Program-made: the position numbers and the translations under genes
Part shown: positions 7,491-17,100 of the stretch, piece after piece
Layout: each line of letters opens with the position of its first letter
How positions within the stretch are numbered: position 1 is the stretch's first letter
The notes under the pieces: generated by a model
The model's database searches: none
What the model was told of the DNA's origin: nothing
What the model saw: only the letters and a program-made list of their open reading frames with translations
Assembly (NCBI RefSeq): GCF_005144585.1
Contig: NZ_SSMQ01000004.1
Span: forward strand, 1-64,000
Direction of reading: 5' to 3'
From: Polyangium fumosum
Lineage (GTDB): Bacteria > Myxococcota_A > Polyangia > Polyangiales > Polyangiaceae
Length of the DNA: 64,000 nt

Positions 7491-10457
7491 TCACGGCGCG
7501 GCCGCGCCCGTGAACAGATCCAAGAGCGTGACGTCCACGCTCGCCGCGACGCCGAATTGCAAGGCGTGCGCGCCCGGCATGCTGAGCCCGGACTCCCACG
7601 CGCGGAGCCCGGGTCGGAAGACGCCATACACGCCGAGGTTGAAGGGGCTGTCGAACAGGCCCGCGCGCAGGTACACGCCGGGCGCGAGCAACGTGAGGAC
7701 CTGCGCCCCGGGCAAACGGCCGTCCTGCGCGACGTCATATTGCAGGTAGGCCGCCGGTTCGATCAACGAGACGAACGCGCCGAGGTTGGAATCGCCGCGC
7801 CCGGTCGCGAAATCGAGGCCGATCGGCATGGTCAGGGTCGGCGCGACGAAGTGGGGCACGCTCCCGCGCTCGGTGGTGGTTCCGTAGGTGCCGAAGCGCA
7901 GCTCGCCACCGACGAACATGCCGGGGAACGCGCCGAGCGAAATCGTGGTGACGCCGGGGAGGTTTTTCCGTCGCCAGCCGCCGATGGGCATGGCGGCCGC
8001 GTCGAGGGCCGCGGCGATCCGCGCAGGATCGGACTCGAACGCGAGGGTCGCGAAGAGGCCGCTGTGGCGCGCAAGGGCGTCGAGGGGGCGGCACGGCCCT
8101 TTCCCCGCGGCGCAGAGCTTCTTGCATTCCTCGTCCCGGCACATGCGCTCGAGGTCGGCGCGCGCGGCCGCGACGACCCGCGCGACGACCCTGCCCCAGT
8201 CCTCGGCGAGCGCCGCCTCGAGGGTCTCGAGGCTCGCCGCGAGGCGCAAGAGCTCGGCCCGCGCCGCGGCGAAGATCGGCGTGATCTCGCCGGGCGAGCA
8301 GGTCGCGGCCTTGCAGAGGCCCGGGAACGAGACGGCCTCGGAGAGCTGCTCGCCGGCCGCGACGAAGGCGACGGCGAGATCGAGCGACGCGCGGGCGAGC
8401 ACGACGGCGGCGCGCTGGAGCGCGAAAGATTGAGTTTGGCTGGCCAATCGTGAGGTGTCGCGGGCGTAGGCTTCGAGGGCCCGCACGATCTCGCCGATCT
8501 TCTTCCCGTCGACGTCGACGCCGATCTGGAGGGCCGGCGGGCTCACGAGCTTGGGATCGAGCGGCGCGCGGAGCGCCTCGGCGGCGGCGCGGTAGGCCTC
8601 GAACGCCGTGAGCACGGCGCTCCAGCGGGTGCCGATCTCGGCCGCGGGAAACCGCACGAAATTCGACCACCGCACGATCGTCGAGAGTTTTTCGAGGGGC
8701 GCTGTGGCTTCGAGCGTCGCAAGGAGCGCGGCATCGACGTCCCCCGTGACGGCCGGTTTTTTCTGGTGGCATACGCGGGATCCGGTCGCGTCGGGGCGGT
8801 CGGAGAATGCGGGGCAATCGTTCCGGGAAAAACCCCGGCCGACGAGGGTGAAACACGCGGGGGACGTGGTGAGCGCGGCGAGCAGGAGCGCCTCGGTCTC
8901 CTCGGCCCGGCCGGGGCGGGTTTGGCGGACGAGCTCGCCGTACTCCTGAAAGACATGCGGGAGGGAAGCGGCGCACGCCGCGACTTCGAGGCGCTGGCTG
9001 AAGAGGCGCCGGGGCCCGCCGCGGAGGACTCGATACCCGTTCGCGCCGTCGAGCTCGTCGCCGAAATGGGAGAGGCTGAGGGCCGCATTCGCGCCGGTCG
9101 AGAGGTCCGAGACGAGCTTCGACGCAGCCCCGCGCAGCCGCACTTCCGCGCCGCAAGCGAGCCGCCTCTGGACGCGGGTCTCGCAGGTGAAACGATCGGC
9201 GTCGGTGGCCTCGCAAATCACCGGCGCGGAGGCGTCCTCGGCGCACGTGAAGAGGGTGCCGCCGAGATTCACATCTGCCCACAACGAGGCGCCGACGCCG
9301 AGGCCGAGCGCGACGCCGGGCCAGCGCTTCACGTCGGAGGCGACGGCGCCCCGGAGCGCGCCGAGCAAGCTCTCGCCGCCGCCATATTGCGCGAAATCGA
9401 GGCGGCGCGTGGAGAGCGCGCAGGTCGTGGGCAACCAGAAACCACGAATCTCGCGGTACGAATCCCCCGGCGCGCCGGAGGGCGTCATCGCAGGGCCACA
9501 AGCGTCCTCGTGCAATCGCTCGAGGAACCACACGAGCGCCTCGCGCCGGGCCCGATCCCCGACGAAGCTCGCGAGCGCGCGGACGCCGACGTCGAGCGTG
9601 GCGGCCGTGAACGCTGCCACTTCGAGGCCGGTATGCTGCACGGTGAAGACCCGCGTCGCCGCCGCGGGGACGTCCAGGAGGGGGAATTGGCGGGCGAGGA
9701 GCGGATCGGCCTCGCCGATCTCGGCGAGGGAAAGCACGGTCCGATCCGCGAGGACGACCCGGATCGGATCGAATTTGCGTGCCACATATCGGGCGACGGC
9801 CTCGACACTACGTTGATCCGCGATCACGGCCGCATTCGCGAGGGCGGGCGCCGAAAAGACGCAAAGGTTCACGGGCGACGCCGCCGTGTCCCCCCCGGCG
9901 CAAAGCTCGGCGCAAAGGTCGGTGCGCAGGCCCGCGAGGCTCCGCGCGGGCTCGTCGAGCCTGCCCGCGACGTCCTTCCGCGCGGCCTCTTCGATGACCT
10001 TCCGCTCGCGTTTCACCGCCTCCAAAGCCGCGATCGTTCGCCCGTCGAGGGGCTTCGCGACGAGATCTTGTTCGAGCTTTTTTTGCCGCGCTTCGACGGC
10101 CTCGATTCCTTTTCGCTCGGCCACGAGGCGCGCCGCGGCCTTTTCGAGCGCGGCCTTGGGATCGTCGCCCGCCGGTGCCGCGCAGGAAGCCCGCAAGGCG
10201 CGGGCGAGTGATGTGAGTGATTCGACGCGGCCGACGTGGACCTGAATCGGATCCCCCGCATCGCCCGGAGGCGCCGTCGCCGTCGCGGCGGGGGTCGTCA
10301 CGGGCGGCGCAATCGGCGCCAGGGTCGGGGACGGCGCAGGCTGATCCGAGGGGACGACGACGGGCGTGACCTGTCCGGCGCTCGCGTCTCGGAGCAAGAC
10401 CAAGCCCAAAAGCGCGAGCCCGAATCCGACGATTGAAGGTTTGGTCCTCGTCCTCAT
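7491..10457 (-). CDS. Large exported protein of unknown function
   Basis: About 988 residues. The start at 10457 gives a clean signal peptide (FGLALLGLVLLRDASAGQ); an in-frame ATG 30 codons earlier would extend it implausibly. A Pro/Thr/Ala-rich linker follows, then a helical, charged stretch (about 80-190), then a long region with scattered Cys. The last 120 residues alternate hydrophobic and aromatic residues and end in VDVTLLDLF, resembling outer-membrane beta strands. I recognise no catalytic motif. It lies 19 bp downstream of a trypsin-like protease on the same strand, so the two are probably co-transcribed; it could be an outer-membrane or periplasmic partner (inference). Confidence 0.75.
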   Translation of the reverse strand: MRTRTKPSIVGFGLALLGLVLLRDASAGQVTPVVVPSDQPAPSPTLAPIAPPVTTPAATATAPPGDAGDPIQVHVGRVESLTSLARALRASCAAPAGDDPKAALEKAAARLVAERKGIEAVEARQKKLEQDLVAKPLDGRTIAALEAVKRERKVIEEAARKDVAGRLDEPARSLAGLRTDLCAELCAGGDTAASPVNLCVFSAPALANAAVIADQRSVEAVARYVARKFDPIRVVLADRTVLSLAEIGEADPLLARQFPLLDVPAAATRVFTVQHTGLEVAAFTAATLDVGVRALASFVGDRARREALVWFLERLHEDACGPAMTPSGAPGDSYREIRGFWLPTTCALSTRRLDFAQYGGGESLLGALRGAVASDVKRWPGVALGLGVGASLWADVNLGGTLFTCAEDASAPVICEATDADRFTCETRVQRRLACGAEVRLRGAASKLVSDLSTGANAALSLSHFGDELDGANGYRVLRGGPRRLFSQRLEVAACAASLPHVFQEYGELVRQTRPGRAEETEALLLAALTTSPACFTLVGRGFSRNDCPAFSDRPDATGSRVCHQKKPAVTGDVDAALLATLEATAPLEKLSTIVRWSNFVRFPAAEIGTRWSAVLTAFEAYRAAAEALRAPLDPKLVSPPALQIGVDVDGKKIGEIVRALEAYARDTSRLASQTQSFALQRAAVVLARASLDLAVAFVAAGEQLSEAVSFPGLCKAATCSPGEITPIFAAARAELLRLAASLETLEAALAEDWGRVVARVVAAARADLERMCRDEECKKLCAAGKGPCRPLDALARHSGLFATLAFESDPARIAAALDAAAMPIGGWRRKNLPGVTTISLGAFPGMFVGGELRFGTYGTTTERGSVPHFVAPTLTMPIGLDFATGRGDSNLGAFVSLIEPAAYLQYDVAQDGRLPGAQVLTLLAPGVYLRAGLFDSPFNLGVYGVFRPGLRAWESGLSMPGAHALQFGVAASVDVTLLDLFTGAAAP

Positions 10458-10476
10458 GGCGTCTCTTTGCAAGCAA

Positions 10477-11118
10477 TCAAGCACAGCCCATCGCGGCTTC
10501 CATGCTGGCGAGCACCGACGGGGCGGCGAGGGTTTGGGCCCGGCCACCTCCGTTCGGGGAAGGCCCGAGGTAAATGCCGACGACCGCGGTGGGCGGGCCC
10601 TCGCCGACGACCGCGACGACGGGTCCGCCGCTCATGCCGATGCGGCCCTGGCGATCGAGCAAGACCTTGCCCTCGCTCGGCCGCGCCCGCGCCGGCACGA
10701 CCGCAGGCGGGCGCGGCGCCTCGTTCCCGAGCGGATACCCCCAGATCTGGCCCGCCACGGGCGCGTCGAGCGTGGCCATGCGCAGTTCGCTCGTGCACCG
10801 CGCGTTCACGCGGACGATGGCCACGTCGTCGGCTGCGACGCTGCCCGACGGATACGCGACGGCGACGGCCTCGAGCTCGACCCAGCGCCCGCCGGCGAGG
10901 ACGCGGATCGAGACCTCCGCGGGCACCGCGCCGTCCGCGAGCGCGACGACATGCCGGGCCGTGACGATCGACGAGAGCCAGTCCGCGATGAAGAACCCGG
11001 TCCCCGGCGCCGCCCAGGTCTTGCCGAAACGCGCGCGGATCCGGACGACGGGGCGGTCGAGGCAAGGCTCGGCCGGATCCGCGGCGGCGACCCGGAGCTT
11101 CTGCGCGACGAGGCTCAC
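10477..11118 (-). CDS. Trypsin-like serine protease
   Basis: About 213 residues from the GTG at 11118, which is preceded by a purine-rich GGGAGCGAGG; an ATG at 11187 would add 23 mostly basic residues. A catalytic triad is visible: His56 in TARHVVAL, Asp98 in ADDVAIV, and Ser163 in GMSGGPVVA. This is the layout of S1-type proteases with a trypsin-like fold (DegP/HtrA-like core, no PDZ). No convincing signal peptide, so location is uncertain; a missed upstream start is possible. It precedes the large exported protein by 19 bp. All three catalytic residues are present, so activity is likely. Confidence 0.78.
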   Translation of the reverse strand: MSLVAQKLRVAAADPAEPCLDRPVVRIRARFGKTWAAPGTGFFIADWLSSIVTARHVVALADGAVPAEVSIRVLAGGRWVELEAVAVAYPSGSVAADDVAIVRVNARCTSELRMATLDAPVAGQIWGYPLGNEAPRPPAVVPARARPSEGKVLLDRQGRIGMSGGPVVAVVGEGPPTAVVGIYLGPSPNGGGRAQTLAAPSVLASMEAAMGCA

Positions 11119-11249
11119 GGGCCTCGCTCCCGAACGCAGGCGCCTTCGTGAGGGGGGGTGCGGGGCGAGGCGTGGAGCACGCCTCATCTTAACGCGCCTC
11201 GCTGCGGAAAGCGCGTTTGCTGTGAACAGCGTGGGTGGTGGCCCGGCCT

Positions 11250-12815
11250 TCATCGCGGGGCCGGATAGGCCACGAGGAGCTCGGGCGGGATCCGGCGCTC
11301 CTCGGCGATGAGGCCATAGGTCTCGGCCGTCTTGCGCGGCGTGCGGTTCTTCTGCGGATCGTCCGCGTCGACCGCATAAAGACCGAAGCGCCGGCTCATG
11401 CCGTGATTCCACTCGTAATCGTCGACGAGGCTCCAGAAGAAGTAGCCGCGCAGGTCGATCCCTTCTTGCACCGCGCGGCTCGCCCAGGCGAGGTGTCGGA
11501 CGAGGAAGCTCGGGCCCGCGTCCTCGTCGTCGAGAGGGTGAGCGAGCCCATTTCCCGTGATATAGAGAGGCAAACCATACGTTCGATAAGCGAGCGCCAG
11601 CATCTCGTAGAGGCCCCGCGGATCCTCTTCGCCCGCGCGCACGTCGAGCGGATCGAACGTGCCGAGCGGCGTGAACGCCTGCAACATGGGGCCGCTCGAG
11701 CCCCGCACCGTGGCGCGTGTTCCATAATTGACGCCGAGCCAATCCATGCGGCCCTCCAGATCGGCGCGCTTCGCGCTCTTGCCCGCGAGATCCGCGTCGA
11801 GCTCCCCTTTCGCGACCGCGTCGAGGTAGGCCAGATTGTACAGGTAAAACATGTTCTCGGCCGCCTTCACGTCGAGCGAGCTCGCCGGATCGGCCGGGGA
11901 CGCCGGGGTCATTGCATAAACGAGGCCGACGTCGGCAGGGCTCCCGTCGCCGTCGGCGTCGTCCGCGTCGTTCGCCTTCACTTCGTCGTACATGCGCGCG
12001 TGCGCCTCGACGAGCGCGACGAACACCTCCTTGGCGGCGCTCGACGGCTGCGACACCGCCGGCGGATGGCTGCGCTCGGCGCTCGGAGCGAGGTAGCCCG
12101 CGAGGAGGACGGTGAAGGGCTCGTCCAGCGTGGCCCAGCGATCGACGTCCGCGCCGAACTCGCGCGCGACGAACCCCGCATACTTCGCGATCTCCGCGAC
12201 CGTTCGCTCCCGATCGAGCCATCCCCGCGGCGAACACGCGGCGAGGTCCAGGTGGCACCCGACGCCGTCATGAATCCACGCAGGGAGCGTCCCGTGATGC
12301 AGGGTGACGACCGGGGACATGCCACGCACACGGAGCCCATTCAACATCGTATGGTAATGTGCGAGCGCCGCCTCGTTCGCGACGGATCGCAATGCTTCGT
12401 ACCCGCTGAGGCCGTCGGTCGCCTCGGGAAAGATGCGGCTCCACTCGATGCTGAAGCGGAATGCCCCATTGTGGAGTTCCCCCCGCGCTCGATCGAGATC
12501 CATCTCGTGGAGCTCCCAGAAGCCCGGGCCGACGACAGCGGGGTCCTGCCCGGACAGGTATGCCATCGGCGAGATCGTCGTCGCGGGGGAGGTGACAAAC
12601 GCATACCAATCGGATCCGTTATCGACGCAACCGTCGAGGCCGGGCGTCGGGCAGCCCATGTCGGCCTGGAACCCGCCGATCGCGGTCCCGAAGAGAAATC
12701 CCTCGGGAAACGAGAGATCCTCGGCCACCTCGGGGACCTCGGTCACCGGAGGGTCCTCCCCGCACGCGGCCAGCAAACACATCATCGATATGGCGAGGCG
12801 GACATCGGTTCTCAT
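11250..12815 (-). CDS. GH1-family lipoprotein lacking the catalytic nucleophile
   Basis: About 521 residues from the ATG at 12815; a signal peptide with lipobox (MMCLLAACGE) marks a lipoprotein. The GH1 beta-glucosidase fold is recognisable end to end: FLFGTAIGGFQ, FSIEWSRIFPE, VVTLHHGTLPAW, WATLDEPFTV, LGVNYG, GYFFWSLVDDYEWNHG and RFGLYAVD. The acid/base Glu (Glu232) is kept, although the usual NEP reads DEP. The nucleophile Glu of the I/T-T-E-N-G motif is Gly421 (YITGNGLAHP; codon GGA at 11553-11555). Retaining hydrolysis should therefore be lost, and a carbohydrate-binding or scaffolding role is plausible. It stands 131 bp upstream of the protease gene. Confidence 0.88.
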   Translation of the reverse strand: MRTDVRLAISMMCLLAACGEDPPVTEVPEVAEDLSFPEGFLFGTAIGGFQADMGCPTPGLDGCVDNGSDWYAFVTSPATTISPMAYLSGQDPAVVGPGFWELHEMDLDRARGELHNGAFRFSIEWSRIFPEATDGLSGYEALRSVANEAALAHYHTMLNGLRVRGMSPVVTLHHGTLPAWIHDGVGCHLDLAACSPRGWLDRERTVAEIAKYAGFVAREFGADVDRWATLDEPFTVLLAGYLAPSAERSHPPAVSQPSSAAKEVFVALVEAHARMYDEVKANDADDADGDGSPADVGLVYAMTPASPADPASSLDVKAAENMFYLYNLAYLDAVAKGELDADLAGKSAKRADLEGRMDWLGVNYGTRATVRGSSGPMLQAFTPLGTFDPLDVRAGEEDPRGLYEMLALAYRTYGLPLYITGNGLAHPLDDEDAGPSFLVRHLAWASRAVQEGIDLRGYFFWSLVDDYEWNHGMSRRFGLYAVDADDPQKNRTPRKTAETYGLIAEERRIPPELLVAYPAPR

Positions 12816-12899
12816 GAAGGCGAAACCTAACATGAAACGGAAAAACCGCTGGGTGAGGGAATTCGGAAAAACAGCGTATGATCCAGCCCCGACGAACCC

Positions 12900-13637
12900 T
12901 CACACAATCGAACGTCCACCGTCCACGGCGAGCACCTGGCCCGTCACGAAGTGGTTTTTCGCAAAAAACAGCACCGCGCGCGCCACGTCCGCAGGATCGC
13001 CGATCCGCCCGAGCGGGATCTTCCTGCGCAGCCGCTCGCGTCGCTCGTCGTCGACGTCGTCCGGCGGGAGGACCGTGCCCGGCGAAACCACGTTCACGCG
13101 CACATCGGGCGCGAGCGCGAGGGAGAGGCCCTGCATGGTCGAGACGAGCGCGGCCTTCGAGATCGAATAAGGGATGTAATGCTTGAACGGCCGATCGGCG
13201 CTGACGCAGCCGATCGCCACGACGGATCCCCGCGCGGCCCGGAGCTCCGCCGCGAGCGCGAGCGTGAGCAGATAAGGCGCCTTCGCGTTCAAGGCCATCG
13301 CCCGATCCCAGGCGCCCGCGTCGAGCTCGTCGGGAGAGACCCGCTCGAAATTGGCAGCGTTGTGCACGAGGAGGTCGAGTTTGCCCGCGCCGAACCGGCG
13401 CGCCCGCGCGGCGAGGCTGCTCACGCCCGTTCGATCCGAGAGATCCGCCCGGCAAAGCTCGACGCGCGCGCCCCGCGAAAGGAAGTGCTCCCGCGCCTCG
13501 CGCGCGCGCTCCTCGCTCGCCGCATAATGAATGAGGACGTCGTATCCGTCGTCGACGAGCGCCTCCACGATCGTCCGCCCCACACGCACCGCGCCCCCCG
13601 TGACGAGCGCGATACGCCCGTGCTGCTGCTCGCTCAT
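12900..13637 (-). CDS. SDR, pteridine-reductase-like
   Basis: 245 residues, start ATG 13637 with AGGATC upstream. Short-chain dehydrogenase features: [13 protein letters not shown] (12-24), HNAANFERV (92-100), catalytic YSISK (Tyr157/Lys161), and [14 protein letters not shown]. The Arg after the Gly-rich loop and the NAANF segment resemble the PTR1/FolM branch, which reduces pterins with NADPH; a general 3-oxoacyl-type reductase is the alternative. Cytoplasmic. It stands 84 bp upstream of the GH1-like gene, so co-transcription is possible but not compelling. Divergent from the FKBP gene across 156 bp. Confidence 0.85.
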   Translation of the reverse strand: MSEQQHGRIALVTGGAVRVGRTIVEALVDDGYDVLIHYAASEERAREAREHFLSRGARVELCRADLSDRTGVSSLAARARRFGAGKLDLLVHNAANFERVSPDELDAGAWDRAMALNAKAPYLLTLALAAELRAARGSVVAIGCVSADRPFKHYIPYSISKAALVSTMQGLSLALAPDVRVNVVSPGTVLPPDDVDDERRERLRRKIPLGRIGDPADVARAVLFFAKNHFVTGQVLAVDGGRSIV

Positions 13638-13793
13638 ACGACGATCCTACCGTGCCCGCGGGCCCGCCGCGCGCCCGGAGTCGCGCGAGGTCGGAAAAAG
13701 ACACCACGTTCGTCGCAACGCGCGCTCGATTCGCTTGACGAGCGCCCCGCCGATCGGTCGAATACCGGCCGACCCCGGGAGAGGAGAATCGAC

Positions 13794-14126
13794 ATGGAGA
13801 CCGCTGAACTCAAAATCGAGCTGCTCCGCGAAGGAAACGGCGCAGTGGCCCAGGCTGGAAACACGGTCCATGTGCACTACGTGGGCACACTCACGGACGG
13901 GAAGAAGTTCGACAGCTCCCGCGACCGGGGCAGCCCCTTCAAGTTCCAGCTCGGCGCCGGGAAGGTGATCAAGGGCTGGGACCAGGGCGTGGCCGGGATG
14001 AAGGTGGGCGAGATGCGGAAGCTGACGATCCCGGGGCACCTGGCCTACGGGGAGCGCGGGTACCCGGGGCTCATCCCGCCGAACGCGACGCTCGTCTTCG
14101 AGGTCGAGCTGATCAGCGTGTCCTGA
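13794..14126 (+). CDS. FKBP-type peptidyl-prolyl cis-trans isomerase
   Basis: 110 residues, the size of a single FKBP domain. The family signature is complete: [67 protein letters not shown]. The strong ribosome site GAGGAG lies 8 bases before ATG. No signal peptide, so it is a cytoplasmic folding helper that catalyses proline isomerisation. All usual active-site aromatics (Tyr, Phe, Trp, Tyr) are present. Convergent with the large kinase gene 12 bp downstream, with no obvious terminator between them. Confidence 0.95.
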   Translation: METAELKIELLREGNGAVAQAGNTVHVHYVGTLTDGKKFDSSRDRGSPFKFQLGAGKVIKGWDQGVAGMKVGEMRKLTIPGHLAYGERGYPGLIPPNATLVFEVELISVS

Positions 14127-14138
14127 AGCAAGAGGCGT

Positions 14139-17100
14139 TCACTGCTGCAGGCCGAGCCGGCCGTGATCGACGCGTAGATTCGAAAGGGTCCGCGCGACCG
14201 CGTCCGCCAGAGGCCGGCCCCGGGGGATGACCTCGCCTTCCACGTCCCCCGGACGATCAAACGACCACACGAGCACCGATCCCGCCGCATCCCAGGGCAC
14301 GAACCGCGTGCGCCCCCGGAGCGGCATGCTGCCCACGATCTCGCGGCGCGCGACGTCGAGCGCCACGACGCGATCGGCCGAGAGGAGGAGCATGGAGCGG
14401 CCGTCGGGCGCGACGGAGACGTCCTCCCACACGGTCGCGCCCGAAGCTTCGAGCAGGCGCTCGGGGCCACGCGCGCGAAGGACGACAACGCCCGAATCGT
14501 CGGCGTACACGAGCTCGCCTGGCAGAGGGCCGTCGCCGAGGGCCGTCGCGCGCGGGCTCGCATACCCGAGGACCTGAACCGCAGACGTCGCCTCGTCGAT
14601 CCGCGCGAGCGCGCCGGAGCTCAGCGCGATCCACAAGCCCGCGCCGATCCCGCCGCGCGCCGCGCTCGGGCGCACGTCGTACACGTAGCCGTCCGCCGAG
14701 GCGATGACGCGGGGCGCAGCAGGCGCAGCGCCGTCGAGGGGCGTCGCCACGAGCGCGCCGTCGAGGCGCTGCGTGAAGAGCGTGCGGCAAGCCTCGTCGA
14801 CGGCGAGGACGAGGCCCGGCTCGCGCGAGACCTTGCCGATGGTGGCGCCGCTGCGGGCGTCGAACACGTGCCACGCCTCGCCCTCGGGCGCCCACGCGGC
14901 GACACGGCCGTCCTGGCAACGGCGGAGGAGGTTGCCCTTGCGGCCGAGCTCGCGTTTGCCGTTGGTCACGCGGTAGAAGCGGACTTCGTCGTCGATCTGG
15001 AACGTGATGACGTCGCTCTTCTCGCGGACCACGGCGCGCACCGAGCTCGTCGACGAGGGCGCAGGGCCGTCGCCGCCGCGGAAGCGCACGAGCGGCGCGA
15101 TCGCGCCGCCAGCGGAGAGGAGGACGAGGTCGCCCGTGACGACGTGGCCGCTCTCCAGGCGATGGCCGCCGAGGAGATCACGCGGGCCGATGGGGACACG
15201 CGCGAACGCAGGGACCTCGTCGGGCGAGGTGATGGGCGCGGGGCGCTTGGGGCGCGGCGCGGGTGAGCACGGGGAGCCTTGGGGCAGCGCGTCGCCGGGC
15301 GCGCGGCGGCCGGGGCGGAGGTAGTGGAATCCGCCGACGATCGCCTTGTCGGGGCCGGTGGGGTCCGTGCCGCACACGGCGAGATCGAGGCCACCTTCGT
15401 CCCAGCGGAGGAACGAGGGCGCCTCCACGCTGGGGCCGCGGAAGAGCGGCGTGTCGGGACGCGCCGGATCGAGGATCTCGAAGGCGCCATGCTCGGCGAG
15501 GGCGAGCAAAGGCTCCCGCGGGCCGAAGCGAGCGAGCACGGCCGCGCTCGTCGGTTTGATCTCCGTGAGGCTGCCGTCGCCCGGCCGCCAGACCACGAGC
15601 TTCGATCCGGACGCGGCCGCGACGAGGGAGCCGTCGGGAGAGACGTCGAGCACGATGCCCTGGAACGGGTGCGTGTCGACGTCGCCCGAGCGGCGGAGAT
15701 CCCAGCGGAGGAGGCCGTTTTCCGAGGCACACGCGAGCACGGGCGCCGCATCCGCGACCTCGAGCGCGCCCGTGCAACGACGCGGCGCGATGGCCGCGAG
15801 CATGACCTCGCCGTCGGGACGAAGGCGGAAGATCCGCACCTCGCCGGTGACCGATCGCGTCGCGAGCGCCGTGTCGAAGGGGAGCGGGACACGCTCGACG
15901 AACGGCGCTTCATGCGGGCGCACGACGAGCGTGCGCGGGTGCAGCTCCGAGGAGCCGGGCGTGTCCGGGTGGTCGGTCGGCGCGGCGTTGTAGAAGGGGT
16001 CGTACCGGAGATCGACGACGACGAGGCGCGTGGATCCCTGCGTCGCGACGAGCCACCGATCGTCCCAGGGGAACGAGGGGTTCGTCGAAGGTTCGAGCGT
16101 GAGGAACTGGGCGCGCGGAAGGCCCGTGCCCGCGCGGAGCAGATCGAGCGGGAGGGCCGGATCCTCCGCGCCGAACTCGATGGCCTCGGCGATCCAGGCC
16201 GCGCGATGGTACGGGTCGTCGACGCGCCGTGATCGGAAGAGGACCTCGGCGACGTACGCGCGCTCCTCGGCCTCGACGCGCGCCCGCTCGGCGCGCGCTT
16301 GCCGCTCGTCGATCGCGCGCTTTCCCACGACAGCGAACGCGAGCAAGGCGAAGAGGAGCACGATCGACGCGCCCTTCCGCATCGTTCGCCGCCGCGCGAG
16401 GCGATGGCTCTCGGCCACGAGCTGACGTTCGAGCGTGGTCAGCGACGCGCGCGTCCACGCGGGCCTGCGGAGGACCTCCTCGAAGAGCGAGCCAGTCAGC
16501 AAAAAATCGGGGTGCGCGGCCGCCCGATCCCAGGCGGTCGCCGCCTCGCGGAGCCGTTCGAGCAAGACGAGCCGCTCGGCGTCGCGGCTGCGGACCTGCT
16601 CGATCCGCGGGAGCACAGCGATCGAAGGGTGCGAGAGCTCGACACGGCCGTCACGCCGCCGGAGGAGGCCCTCGCGTTCGAGGCGCGTGAGCACGCGCCG
16701 CACGAGCGCCGTGTCCTCGCCGAGGACCGAGACGAGCTCCTCCTCGTCCCAGCGGACGGGCTTGTGATCGGTCGTCGAGAGCCGCAACACGGCCTCGATC
16801 GCGACCTCGCGCTGCGCGTCGTCGAGCGAGACGAGGAGGTGTTCGGCGTGCATCGCGAGCGCGCCGACGAGCCCGCCGAGCGCGCGCCATTTCTCCACGG
16901 AGAGCACGCGGCCCGCGCGCGCGCCTGCCTCCGGGGCACATTTGTCCCACAACGCAGCGAGCGCGAGCGCGACGAGCGGCAGCCGATCATCCGCGCCGCG
17001 GAGCTCACGCTGCACGTCGGCGACGATCGCATCCGCGCCGATCCTCCGGGCGCCCGCGATCCGCGCCGGCCCCGTGACGATGTCGTGCACGGCCGCGGCC

